Source: Nocardioides deserti | GTDB lineage: Bacteria; Actinomycetota; Actinomycetes; Propionibacteriales; Nocardioidaceae | Length of the DNA: 64,000 bases | Assembly: GCF_014266025.1 (NCBI RefSeq) | Contig: NZ_JACMYC010000005.1 | Coordinates: 269,886-333,885, forward strand | Direction of reading: 5' to 3' | Part shown: piece after piece, positions 7,661-14,903 of the stretch | How positions within the stretch are numbered: position 1 is the stretch's first letter | Layout: each line of letters opens with the position of its first letter | Made by a program: the position numbers and the translations under genes | The notes under the pieces: model-generated | What the model was told of the DNA's origin: nothing | Databases searched by the model: none | What the model saw: only the letters and a program-made list of their open reading frames with translations

Positions 7661-8908
7661 GTGAGCACCACCCCTGCGCGCGTCTACGCGGCCCGACTGG
7701 TCGGCCTGCCGATCTTCGACCCGCAGGGGGACCAGGTGGCCAAGGTGCGCGACCTCGTGGCGGCCGTCCGCTCCGAGGTCAGCCAGCCGCGCGTGCTCGG
7801 CATGGTGGCCGAGGTCTTCGGCCGGCGCCGGATCTTCGTGCCGATGACGCGGGTGACCCACATCGACGCGGGCTCGGTCTACACGACCGGGCTGCTCAAC
7901 ATGCGCCGCTTCGAGCAGCGCTCCACCGAGACCCTCGTCATCGGCGAGATGCTCGACCGCGAGGTGTCGATCCCCTCCAGCGGCGTGCGCGGCACCGTCT
8001 ACGACGTCGCCATGGAGCAGGCGCGCAACCGCGACTGGGTGCTGAGCCGGGTCGCCGTGCAGGAGCCCGCCAAGGGGCTGCGCCGCCGCGGCCAGACCCA
8101 CGTCGTGGAGTGGCGCGACGTCGACGGGCTGACCCGCCGCGAGGAGACCCAGGGGGCCACCCACCTGGTCCACGCGCTCAACGAGATGCGCCCGGCCGAC
8201 GCGGCGAGCATGATCCACGACCTCCCGCGGGAGCGGCGTACCGCGGTGGTCGCCGCGCTCGACGACGAGCGCCTCGCCGACGTCCTCGAGGAGCTGCCCG
8301 AGGAGGACCAGGTCGACATCCTCAGCCACCTCGACACCGAGCGTGCCGCGGACGTGCTGGAGGAGATGTCGGCCGACGACGCCGCCGACCTCATCGCCGA
8401 CCTCTCCCCCGAGACCGCCGAGGTACTGCTGGACCTGATGGAACCGGCGGAGGCCGAGGACGTGCGGCGGCTGATGTCGTACGTCGAGAACACCGCCGGC
8501 GCGATGATGACGCCCGAGCCGGTGATCCTCGGGCCGGACGCGACCATCGCCGACGCGCTCGCCCACGTGCGCAACCCGGAGCTGACGCCCGCGCTGGCCG
8601 CGCTCGTCTACGTCTGCCGCCCGCCGCTGGAGACCCCCACCGGTCGGCTGCTCGGCGTCGCCCACATCCAGCGGCTGCTGCGCGAGCCCCCCTCGACCCT
8701 GGTCGCCGGCGCGCTCGACGACTCGATGGAGAACCTCAAGCCCGAGGCGACGATCGACCAGGTCGCGGCCCACCTGGCGACGTACAACCTCGTCGCGGCA
8801 CCCGTCGTCGACGAGAACGGCCACCTGCTCGGCGCCGTGACCGTCGACGACCTGCTCGACCACATGCTCCCCGAGGGCTGGCGCGACCGGACGGTGCGCC
8901 GTGGCTGA
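7661..8908 (+). CDS. Cytosolic PRC-barrel / MgtE-N / CBS-domain protein
   Basis: A 415-aa soluble protein. Residues 1-170 form PRC-barrel-like repeats (VGLPIFDPQGDQVAKVRDLV). Residues about 175-275 match the MgtE intracellular N domain, with the typical superhelical repeats LPEEDQVDILSHL and ADVLEEMSADDAADLIADL. Residues about 280-400 hold two CBS domains (MTPEPVILGPDATIADAL; LVAAPVVDENGHLLGAVTVDDLLDH). The transmembrane channel of true MgtE is absent. The family therefore provides a Mg2+-sensing module without the channel; what it regulates is not visible here. It overlaps the DUF1003 gene by 8 bp, and such pairing suggests a joint role at the membrane. The leaderless-type -10 at 7647 supports GTG 7661. 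Confidence 0.85.
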   Translation: MSTTPARVYAARLVGLPIFDPQGDQVAKVRDLVAAVRSEVSQPRVLGMVAEVFGRRRIFVPMTRVTHIDAGSVYTTGLLNMRRFEQRSTETLVIGEMLDREVSIPSSGVRGTVYDVAMEQARNRDWVLSRVAVQEPAKGLRRRGQTHVVEWRDVDGLTRREETQGATHLVHALNEMRPADAASMIHDLPRERRTAVVAALDDERLADVLEELPEEDQVDILSHLDTERAADVLEEMSADDAADLIADLSPETAEVLLDLMEPAEAEDVRRLMSYVENTAGAMMTPEPVILGPDATIADALAHVRNPELTPALAALVYVCRPPLETPTGRLLGVAHIQRLLREPPSTLVAGALDDSMENLKPEATIDQVAAHLATYNLVAAPVVDENGHLLGAVTVDDLLDHMLPEGWRDRTVRRG

Positions 8909-9500
8909 GCCGCGCTCGGCCCGCGCCCGCCTCGACACCCCGCGCGAGGCGCGCCGCCGCACGATCTTCACCCGCCGGCCGTCGTACGACGCCGACACGT
9001 TCGGCATCTTCGCCGAGCAGTTCGCGCGGTTCATGGGCACCGCGCGGTTCCTGCTCTACATGACCGGCTTCGTCGTGCTGTGGGTGCTGTGGAACGCCAC
9101 CGTGCCGGGCGAGAGCCGCTTCGACGACTACCCGTTCATCTTCCTCACCCTCATGCTCAGCCTCCAGGCGTCGTACGCCGCGCCGCTGATCCTGCTCGCG
9201 CAGAACCGCCAGGAGCAGCGCGACAAGGTGATCGCCGAGCAGGACCGCCAGGCCAACGCCCGGGCCCACGCCGACATGGAGTTCCTCGCCCGCGAGGTCG
9301 CCTCGCTGCGGATGTCGGTCGGCGAGATGGCGACCCGCGACTTCCTCCGCTCCGAGCTGCGCGCGCTGCTCGGCGAGCTCGACGAGCGGGCCGAGGCGGG
9401 GGCGCTGGACCGCGCCGACGAGCACGCCGACCGGCGCCAGGCGCGTGAGCCTCGTCCCACCCCTGCTGCGGATGAGGGGTCGGACACCCCCGCGACCTAG
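8901..9500 (+). CDS. DUF1003 membrane protein
   Basis: A 199-aa protein with the DUF1003 core: two membrane helices (ARFLLYMTGFVVLWVLWNA and FIFLTLMLSLQASYAAPLIL) separated by a short loop, followed by QNRQEQRDKVIAEQDRQAN, a heptad-rich coiled-coil region continuing to about residue 160, and an acidic, Pro-rich tail. The function of DUF1003 is not established. The start overlaps the end of the CBS-domain gene by 8 bp, indicating co-transcription and translational coupling. The order MgtE-N/CBS protein, DUF1003 and mrp recurs in actinobacteria as I recall. Confidence 0.85.
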   Translation: MAEPRSARARLDTPREARRRTIFTRRPSYDADTFGIFAEQFARFMGTARFLLYMTGFVVLWVLWNATVPGESRFDDYPFIFLTLMLSLQASYAAPLILLAQNRQEQRDKVIAEQDRQANARAHADMEFLAREVASLRMSVGEMATRDFLRSELRALLGELDERAEAGALDRADEHADRRQAREPRPTPAADEGSDTPAT

Positions 9501-9503
9501 ACT
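9498..9503 (+). promoter_or_regulatory. Predicted -10 element (TAGACT) for mrp
   Basis: TAGACT overlaps the DUF1003 stop codon and ends 8 nt before the mrp ATG; no Shine-Dalgarno is present. Suggests an internal leaderless start. Confidence 0.5.
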
Positions 9504-9511
9504 CGGACATC

Positions 9512-10675
9512 ATGAGCACCGGGCTTGTCGACAAGGTCAACGCAGCTCTCGCGACGGTCAACGACCCCGAGATCAAGCGGCCCATCACCGACCTGGGCAT
9601 GGTCGACTCCGTCGAGGTCGACGGCGCCGGCATCGCCAAGGTCCACGTCCTGCTGACGGTCGCGGGCTGTCCGCTGAAGGACACCATCAACCGCGACGTC
9701 ACCGCCGCGGTCGGCCAGGTCCCCGGGATCACCGGCGTGGACCTGTCGCTGGGCGTGATGACCGCCGAGCAGCGGGCCGGCCTCAAGGACGTCCTCAGCG
9801 GCGGCCAGGCGCAGCGCGAGATCCCCTTCGCGCAGCCCGGCAACCTCACCAAGGTCTTCGCGATCGCCTCCGGCAAGGGCGGCGTCGGCAAGTCCTCGGT
9901 CACCGTCAACCTCGCGCTGGCCATGGCCGGCCAGGGGCTGAAGGTCGGCATCGTGGACGCCGACATCTACGGCCACTCGGTCCCCGCCATGCTTGGCGTC
10001 GCCGACTCGCGTCCCACCCAGGTCGACGACCTGATCATGCCCGTGCCGACGGCCAGCGGCGTCTCGGTCATCTCGATCGGCATGCTCAAGCCGCGCCGCG
10101 ACCAGGTCGTCGCCTGGCGCGGCCCGATGCTCGACCGGGCGCTCGTGCAGATGCTCGCCGACGTCTACTGGGGCGACCTCGACGTCCTCCTCCTCGACCT
10201 GCCCCCGGGCACCGGCGACGTCGCGATCTCGCTGGGCCAGCACCTGCCCGGCGCCGAGGTCGTCGTCGTCACCACCCCGCAGGAGGCCGCCGCCGAGGTC
10301 GCCGAGCGCGCCGGCACGATGGCCTCGATGATGCACCAGCGCGTCGTGGGCGTCGTCGAGAACATGAGCTACCTCCCCTGCCCGCACTGCACGCCCGAGG
10401 GCAAGGAGCACCGCCTCGAGGTGTTCGGCGCCGGCGGTGGCGAGCGGGTGGCGCAGACGCTGTCGTCGCGGTTCGGGTACGACGTGCCTGTCCTCGGGCA
10501 GATCCCGCTCGACATCTCGCTGCGCGAGGGCGGCGACGCCGGCAAGCCGATCGTCGAGGCGGACCCGACCGCTCCGGCCGCCCGGGTGCTGCACCAGGTG
10601 GCCTCCACCCTGTCCGGCCGCGGTCGCGGACTGGCCGGCATGCAGCTGGGGCTGACGCCTGCCGCTAGGTTCTGA
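9512..10675 (+). CDS. mrp: Mrp/NBP35-family iron-sulfur cluster carrier ATPase
   Basis: A 387-aa protein. Residues 1-90 are a MIP18/DUF59 domain (NDPEIKRPITDLGM; conserved Cys in AGCPLKDT, C53). Residues 110-370 are the P-loop ATPase with deviant Walker A SGKGGVGKSS (120-129), VDADIYGHSVP, and LLLDLPPGTGD. The CPHC motif (C290, C293) matches the bridging Fe-S cluster ligand pair of the family. It is expected to carry and transfer [4Fe-4S] clusters to apo-proteins in the cytosol. The ATG at 9512 follows a TAGACT hexamer at leaderless spacing. tatB starts 3 nt after its stop. Confidence 0.95.
   Translation: MSTGLVDKVNAALATVNDPEIKRPITDLGMVDSVEVDGAGIAKVHVLLTVAGCPLKDTINRDVTAAVGQVPGITGVDLSLGVMTAEQRAGLKDVLSGGQAQREIPFAQPGNLTKVFAIASGKGGVGKSSVTVNLALAMAGQGLKVGIVDADIYGHSVPAMLGVADSRPTQVDDLIMPVPTASGVSVISIGMLKPRRDQVVAWRGPMLDRALVQMLADVYWGDLDVLLLDLPPGTGDVAISLGQHLPGAEVVVVTTPQEAAAEVAERAGTMASMMHQRVVGVVENMSYLPCPHCTPEGKEHRLEVFGAGGGERVAQTLSSRFGYDVPVLGQIPLDISLREGGDAGKPIVEADPTAPAARVLHQVASTLSGRGRGLAGMQLGLTPAARF
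10666..10671 (+). promoter_or_regulatory. Predicted -10 element (TAGGTT) for tatB
   Basis: TAGGTT lies inside the last codons of mrp and ends 7 nt before the tatB GTG, giving tatB a possible leaderless transcript of its own besides read-through from mrp. Confidence 0.45.
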
Positions 10676-10678
10676 CCC

Positions 10679-11014
10679 GTGTTCGGGGTCGGGCTGCCGG
10701 AGTTCGCTGTCATCGCGTTCGTCGCGGTGCTCGTCTTCGGCCCCGACAAGCTCCCCGAGCTGGCCAAGCAGGCCGGTCAGTTCCTGCGCAAGGCCAAGCA
10801 GTTCGCCAACTCCGCGCGGGACGAGCTGCGCAACGAGCTCGGTCCCGAGTACGCCGACCTCGAGCTGCGCGACCTCGACCCCCGCACGATCGTGCGCAAG
10901 CACGTGATGGAGGCGATGTCGGACGCCGAGGAGGAGGCCGCCCGCCCCAAGCGCCGCGGCCTGCGCCCGCTCGCCGACGGCGAGGTCCCGCCGTACGACG
11001 TCGACGCCACCTGA
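10679..11014 (+). CDS. tatB: Sec-independent protein translocase subunit TatB
   Basis: A 111-aa protein with the TatA/B signature: a short N-terminal membrane helix (LPEFAVIAFVAVLVFGPDKL), the conserved FGPDKLPELAKQAG hinge, and an amphipathic helix rich in Lys/Arg/Gln (LRKAKQFANSARDEL). Its Glu at residue 8 (LPEF) and length favour TatB over TatA. TatB works with TatC to bind twin-arginine signal peptides; the amidase at 14904 in this window has such a signal. A GTG start 3 nt after mrp. No tatA or tatC is nearby. Confidence 0.88.
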   Translation: MFGVGLPEFAVIAFVAVLVFGPDKLPELAKQAGQFLRKAKQFANSARDELRNELGPEYADLELRDLDPRTIVRKHVMEAMSDAEEEAARPKRRGLRPLADGEVPPYDVDAT

Positions 11015-11045
11015 TCCCTCCCCGCCCCCTCCCGGCCGGAGTGGC

Positions 11046-11585
11046 TCAGGTGTCGCGGGACTGGACCGCGGCGAGGGCGGTGAAGGCGACGAGGACGAGG
11101 CGGCCGGCGGAGCCGGTGCGGACCTCGACGAAGTCGGCGCCGACGCGGGCCAGCGTGCCGTCGTGGGCGCCTCCGTCCGCGGTGCGCACGACGCACCGCT
11201 CGCCGGCATCGGCGAGCCGGCGGAGCGACGAGCCGACGGTGAGCCGGGACGTGGCGGGCCAGGCCACCTCGGGCACCGACCGGGGCGAGGCGTCGTGGAC
11301 GGCCGCCACCGCCGGCAGGTGCACGACCCACTCCTGACCGGGTCCGCGCAGGTGGCACCACCCCGTGCCGACCTGCTCGAGCGTCCCGGCGAGCAGGCCC
11401 GCGCCGCGCACCTCCAGACCCACGTCCGTCCCGACCGACGCGACGAGGCGGGAGGCGAGCGTGACCTGTTGGTACTCCGCCCGGCTGCGGTCGGCCAGCT
11501 CCGCCGCGCGCTCGAGGCCGTACGCCGCCTCGGCCTGCTGCTCGAGGTCGTCGAGGACGCCGAACAGCTCGCGCTCCCAGCCCAT
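11046..11585 (-). CDS. Conserved hypothetical protein with SH3/Sm-like C-terminal repeats
   Basis: A 179-aa protein with no signal or membrane segment. The N-terminus is helical (ELFGVLDDLEQQAEAAYGLE), followed by two beta-rich halves that resemble each other: SVGTDVGLEVRGAGLLAGTL with VGTGWCHLRG, and RTADGGAHDGTLARVGADFVE. This suggests small barrel (Sm/SH3-like) folds. I do not recognise a named family. Convergent with tatB, 31 bp apart, with no clear terminator between. ATG 11585 is chosen because TAACGT ends 8 nt upstream and the downstream sequence begins the structured region; longer upstream frames are low-complexity. Confidence 0.75.
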   Translation of the reverse strand: MGWERELFGVLDDLEQQAEAAYGLERAAELADRSRAEYQQVTLASRLVASVGTDVGLEVRGAGLLAGTLEQVGTGWCHLRGPGQEWVVHLPAVAAVHDASPRSVPEVAWPATSRLTVGSSLRRLADAGERCVVRTADGGAHDGTLARVGADFVEVRTGSAGRLVLVAFTALAAVQSRDT

Positions 11586-11593
11586 GTCGGCGC

Positions 11594-11599
11594 ACGTTA
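11594..11599 (-). promoter_or_regulatory. Predicted -10 element (TAACGT)
   Basis: Read on the minus strand, TAACGT ends 8 nt before the ATG at 11585, fitting a leaderless start. Confidence 0.45.
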
Positions 11600-11675
11600 G
11601 CCCCTGGCCGCCCCCAGCGCCGTCCGGTGGGCGAAACCCCGGACACGGACGCGCACCCGCGGTGACCATGGAGTC

Positions 11676-11882
11676 ATGACGACGACGGTGGTGCAGGTGC
11701 TCTGGGGCGTGAGCCTCGCCGTGGCGGCGCTGGTGGTGGGCCTCGGGATCGAGCTGCACCTCGACGGCGCGGGCGCGCTGGTCAGCCACCCGCTGGTGGT
11801 GGGCGGGATCCTCCTGCTGCCGGCCGCCTCCGCGGCGCTGGAGCGGCTCGGAGGGCTGACGTCACCGCCGACACAGGGCTGA
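11676..11882 (+). CDS. Small two-helix membrane protein, hypothetical
   Basis: A 68-aa protein with two predicted membrane helices: VVQVLWGVSLAVAALVVGLG and LVVGGILLLPAASAAL. No family is recognised. The start is uncertain: GGAG lies only 2 nt before the ATG, which is too close for a normal ribosome site. It is divergent from the hypothetical gene at 11046-11585 and followed by a GlsB-like gene. Hydrophobic composition and position argue for a real gene, though it could be spurious. Confidence 0.5.
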   Translation: MTTTVVQVLWGVSLAVAALVVGLGIELHLDGAGALVSHPLVVGGILLLPAASAALERLGGLTSPPTQG

Positions 11883-11970
11883 CCTGCGCGGATGGTGGGT
11901 ACCGGGGTCAACGGCGCGGAGACGCGCCATCCCCTGCAGTGAATTCCCCGCATCCGTAAGGAGAACCCCC

Positions 11971-12255
11971 ATGGAGATCGTGGGCATCATCATCGCCGGT
12001 CTGATCATCGGCCTGCTCGGCAAGCTGGTCGCGCCGGGCGACAAGGACAACACCCCGATCTGGCTCACGCTGCTCTGCGGTGTCGGCGGCGTGCTGCTCG
12101 GCATGGTCGTCTACCAGGCCTTCGGCGGCAGCGACACCAACGGCATCGACTGGGTCCGCTGGATCGTCTCGATCGCGATCGCCGCGGTCCTCGTGGTCCT
12201 CGCCTCGACGCTCACCGGTCGCAACACCGGCGCCCGCCGGAGCGCGCACCGCTGA
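11971..12255 (+). CDS. GlsB/YeaQ/YmgE-family stress-response membrane protein
   Basis: A 94-aa protein with three hydrophobic segments: IVGIIIAGLIIGLLGKLVAP, WLTLLCGVGGVLLGMVVYQ and WIVSIAIAAVLVVLAST. Spaced glycines and the GLLGKLVAPG motif are characteristic of the transglycosylase-associated (GlsB/YeaQ) family, small membrane proteins often induced by stress; biochemical function is not known. AAGGAGA lies 7 nt before the ATG, a strong ribosome site, in contrast to the leaderless genes nearby. It converges on cydB with a shared terminator. Confidence 0.88.
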   Translation: MEIVGIIIAGLIIGLLGKLVAPGDKDNTPIWLTLLCGVGGVLLGMVVYQAFGGSDTNGIDWVRWIVSIAIAAVLVVLASTLTGRNTGARRSAHR

Positions 12256-12270
12256 CGCTCGGCACCCAGC

Positions 12271-12341
12271 ACCACGCCGGAGGCGTGGTCGCGCCTGGCA
12301 CGGCCCTCCGGGGTCAGTGCTCGGATCGCGACCACGCCTCC
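12271..12341. terminator. Bidirectional terminator between the GlsB-like gene and cydB
   Basis: A compact hairpin ACCACGCC/GGCGTGGT lies at 12271-12289. A second copy of half of it, GGAGGCGTGGTCGCG (12279-12293), pairs perfectly with CGCGACCACGCCTCC at 12327-12341 inside the 3' end of cydB, so either of two alternative stems can form. Confidence 0.6.
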
Positions 12342-13318
12342 GTCTGCGTGAGGCGGTAGAGGTAGGCCAGCGCCGGCAGCACGACCACCGCCGCGATGCC
12401 CACGGCCACGAGCAGCGCCTGCAGGGTCGCCTCCGCGCCGGCCGCGTCGGCGATGGTCACCTCGTCGACGAGCAGCCACGGGTACTGCCCCACGCCCCAG
12501 CCCGACACCACCGCTGCGACCGCGGCCACCGCCGTCAGCCGCGCCAGGCCGAACCACCGCCGCCACAGCAGCACCAGCGTCGCGACCCCGGCGACCGCCG
12601 AGGCCACCACCAGCGGCGCCGCCTGCGTCTCCAGCCCGTCGGCCAGCGTCGGGGCGTCCAGCTCGAGCGGCACCAGCGCCGCGAGCACGATCCCGCCGGT
12701 CACCAGCCCCACCCCGATCGTGCGGCGGCGCAGCTGCCCCGCGAGCCGCTCCTGCCCGCCGCGGGCCGCGTCGGCGGTGAGGAAGCAGCCCGCGAGGAAC
12801 GCGCACGTTCCGACCGCGATCACCCCGCCGAACGCCGAGGTCGGGTTCAGCCAGGACGTCCACAGGTCGCCGCGGCCCTCAGCCGGCACCCGCCCCGAGG
12901 CGATCGCGCCGGCCACGGTCCCGAAGAAGAACGGCGTCACCACCGACGAGGTCGCGAAGACCGCGCCGAACAGGCGGGCCTGCGCCAGCGACGCGGCGTA
13001 CTTGCGGAAGGCGAAGCTGGCCCCGCGCAGCACGATCCCGAGCAGCGCGAGCAGCAGCGGCAGGATGAGCGTCGACATCGCTGAGGCGAACGACTCCGGG
13101 AACGCCGTCCACCACGTCACCAGCACGTAGACCAGCCAGACGTGGTTGGCCTCCCACACCGGCCCGATGCTGTGGTCGACCAGCGTGCGCAGCTCGGCGC
13201 CCCTGCGGCTGCCGCCCGCGGTGAGGTCGTAGAAGCCGGAGCCGAAGTCGGCGCCGCCGAAGAGCGAGTACGCCAGCACGCCGACGAACAGCGCGGCCGC
13301 CACCGCCGTCTCGAGCAT
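12314..13318 (-). CDS. cydB: Cytochrome bd-type quinol oxidase subunit II
   Basis: A 334-aa integral membrane protein with about eight to nine helices. It carries the family's early GGADFGSGFYDL and GPVWEANHVWLVY motifs. Partner of CydA in the bd-type terminal oxidase, which passes electrons from quinol to O2 with high oxygen affinity. Its ATG overlaps the cydA stop (ATGA). No cydDC genes, which are needed for oxidase assembly in many bacteria, follow; the downstream neighbour is convergent. Length (334) is close to cyanide-insensitive CioB-type members. Confidence 0.95.
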   Translation of the reverse strand: MLETAVAAALFVGVLAYSLFGGADFGSGFYDLTAGGSRRGAELRTLVDHSIGPVWEANHVWLVYVLVTWWTAFPESFASAMSTLILPLLLALLGIVLRGASFAFRKYAASLAQARLFGAVFATSSVVTPFFFGTVAGAIASGRVPAEGRGDLWTSWLNPTSAFGGVIAVGTCAFLAGCFLTADAARGGQERLAGQLRRRTIGVGLVTGGIVLAALVPLELDAPTLADGLETQAAPLVVASAVAGVATLVLLWRRWFGLARLTAVAAVAAVVSGWGVGQYPWLLVDEVTIADAAGAEATLQALLVAVGIAAVVVLPALAYLYRLTQTEAWSRSEH

Positions 13319-14781
13319 CAGCGCACCGTCCCCATGGAGGTGGTGCCGGTGTCCTCGGAGCCGGCGGGGTCGGGTGCGTACGGGCTCGGCAGGTCGGCCT
13401 CGCCGGCCCGCCAGCGCCGCGCCATCGACCGCAGCACGACGACCGCTCCGATGGTCATCGCCGTGTAGACGACGCTGGTCGCGCCGAGCAGCCACCACAG
13501 CCCCGGGTTGTCGCCGGCCGCCTCGGGCGTGCGCATGACGTCCTGGACGATCCACGGCTGGCGGCCGACCTCGGTGGCGATCCAGCCCGCCTCCATCGCG
13601 ACGATCGACAGCACGCCGCCGGTGGCCATGAACCGCAGGAACCACCGGTGGTCGGTCAGCTCACGACCGCGCCAGCGCATGACCCAGTAGACGACGGCGA
13701 CGAGCGCGAGCAGCGTGCCGATCGCGACCATCACCTGGAAGGACAGGTGGGTGATGTTGACCGGCGGGTGGGTGTCGGCGGGGAACTCGTCGAGGCCGAT
13801 GACCGGCTCGGTGAAGGAGTTCCGCGCGATCAGCGACCCGAGGTAGGGGATGTCGAGCGCGTAGCGCACCTCCCCGTCGATCAGCACGCCGCCGAGCCGC
13901 AGCGGCGAAGGGCTCTCGGTCTCGGTCGCCAGCTCGAACGCCGCCAGCTTGGCCGGCTGCCACTCCGCCAGCCGCCCGCCGAGCAGGTGGCCCACGAACG
14001 GCTGGATCACGGCCGAGACGCTCGCGAACGCCATCGCCACGGTGAAGCCGAGCCGGTGGCGGGCGTCGCGCCGACCGCGCAGCATGCCGACGGCGTACAC
14101 GGCGGCGATGGCGAAGCCGGCGACCATGTACGCCGCCAGCCACATGTGCAGGAACTGCCAGAACGCCGCGGGGTTGAACAGCACCGCCCACGGCTCGATG
14201 TCGGTGACCTCGCCGTCGACGACGCGGAAGCCGGTGGGGACGTTCATCCAGGCGTTGACCGCGATGACGCAGTAGGTGCCGACCACGCCGGTGATAGCCA
14301 TCGGCACCACCATCAGCAGGTGCTGCTTGGGGGGCATCCGGCCCCAGCCGTACAGGTAGATGCCGAGGAAGATCGCCTCGAGGAAGAACGCGAGGCCCTC
14401 GAAGGCGAACGGGAGGCCGAGGACGTCGCCGAAGGTGCCCATCAGGCCGGGCCAGAGCAGCCCCATCTCGAAGCTGAGCACCGTGCCCGAGACCGCGCCG
14501 ATCGCGAAGAGCACCGCGGACACCTTCGCCCAGCGCTGGGCCAGCGTCAGGGCGTGCTCGCTGCCCCGGCGCAGGCCGATGAGGTGCATCGTGAAGATGA
14601 TCGCCGGGAAGGCGACGCCGAAGCAGGCCAGGACGATGTGCCAGCCGAGCGAGAGCGCCATCTGCTGGCGGGCGGGCAGGAGGCCGGCCGGCTCGGCGTC
14701 GGCGGCCGCGCAGGTCGCAGCCGCGAGGACGTCCGGCGCGAGGGCAGCGGTCGAGGACAGGAGCACGTCGATGGGCACCAT
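13318..14781 (-). CDS. cydA: Cytochrome bd-type quinol oxidase subunit I
   Basis: A 487-aa membrane protein with about nine helices. Haem-ligand regions are visible: ALSLGWHIVLACFG (H48, equivalent of the first axial His), QFLHMWLAAYM, and GWIATEVGRQPWIVQ. The segment between helices VI and VII is short, so it belongs to the short-Q-loop (Cio-like) type. It has an N-terminal extension of about 35 residues before the first conserved helix, probably periplasmic. ATG 14781 is supported by TACCGT at leaderless spacing. A Rex-type operator 40 bp upstream indicates control by the NADH/NAD+ ratio, i.e. induction on oxygen limitation. Confidence 0.95.
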   Translation of the reverse strand: MVPIDVLLSSTAALAPDVLAAATCAAADAEPAGLLPARQQMALSLGWHIVLACFGVAFPAIIFTMHLIGLRRGSEHALTLAQRWAKVSAVLFAIGAVSGTVLSFEMGLLWPGLMGTFGDVLGLPFAFEGLAFFLEAIFLGIYLYGWGRMPPKQHLLMVVPMAITGVVGTYCVIAVNAWMNVPTGFRVVDGEVTDIEPWAVLFNPAAFWQFLHMWLAAYMVAGFAIAAVYAVGMLRGRRDARHRLGFTVAMAFASVSAVIQPFVGHLLGGRLAEWQPAKLAAFELATETESPSPLRLGGVLIDGEVRYALDIPYLGSLIARNSFTEPVIGLDEFPADTHPPVNITHLSFQVMVAIGTLLALVAVVYWVMRWRGRELTDHRWFLRFMATGGVLSIVAMEAGWIATEVGRQPWIVQDVMRTPEAAGDNPGLWWLLGATSVVYTAMTIGAVVVLRSMARRWRAGEADLPSPYAPDPAGSEDTGTTSMGTVR

Positions 14782-14788
14782 GCGATCG

Positions 14789-14794
14789 ACGGTA
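14789..14794 (-). promoter_or_regulatory. Predicted -10 element (TACCGT) of cydAB
   Basis: TACCGT on the minus strand ends 7 nt before the cydA ATG. The Rex-type palindrome starts about 26 bp further upstream, next to where the -35 hexamer should be. Confidence 0.55.
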
Positions 14795-14820
14795 GGCCGG
14801 TCGGAAGCCGTATCCGAGGG

Positions 14821-14840
14821 TTTGTGAAAGTATTCACAAA
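14821..14840. promoter_or_regulatory. Rex-type redox operator upstream of cydAB
   Basis: TTTGTGAAAGTATTCACAAA has perfect 8-bp arms (TTTGTGAA/TTCACAAA) around AGTA. It matches the Rex consensus TTGTGAnnnnnnTTCACAA and the Streptomyces Rex operator TGTGAACGCGTTCACA, which controls cyd genes there. No rex gene lies in the window. Confidence 0.85.
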
Positions 14841-14903
14841 GTAGGTGCTAGGACCATCGGGCGACAGGCCGAGCAATCCGCGGACGTGATTTCTGGGGGT
14901 GGT

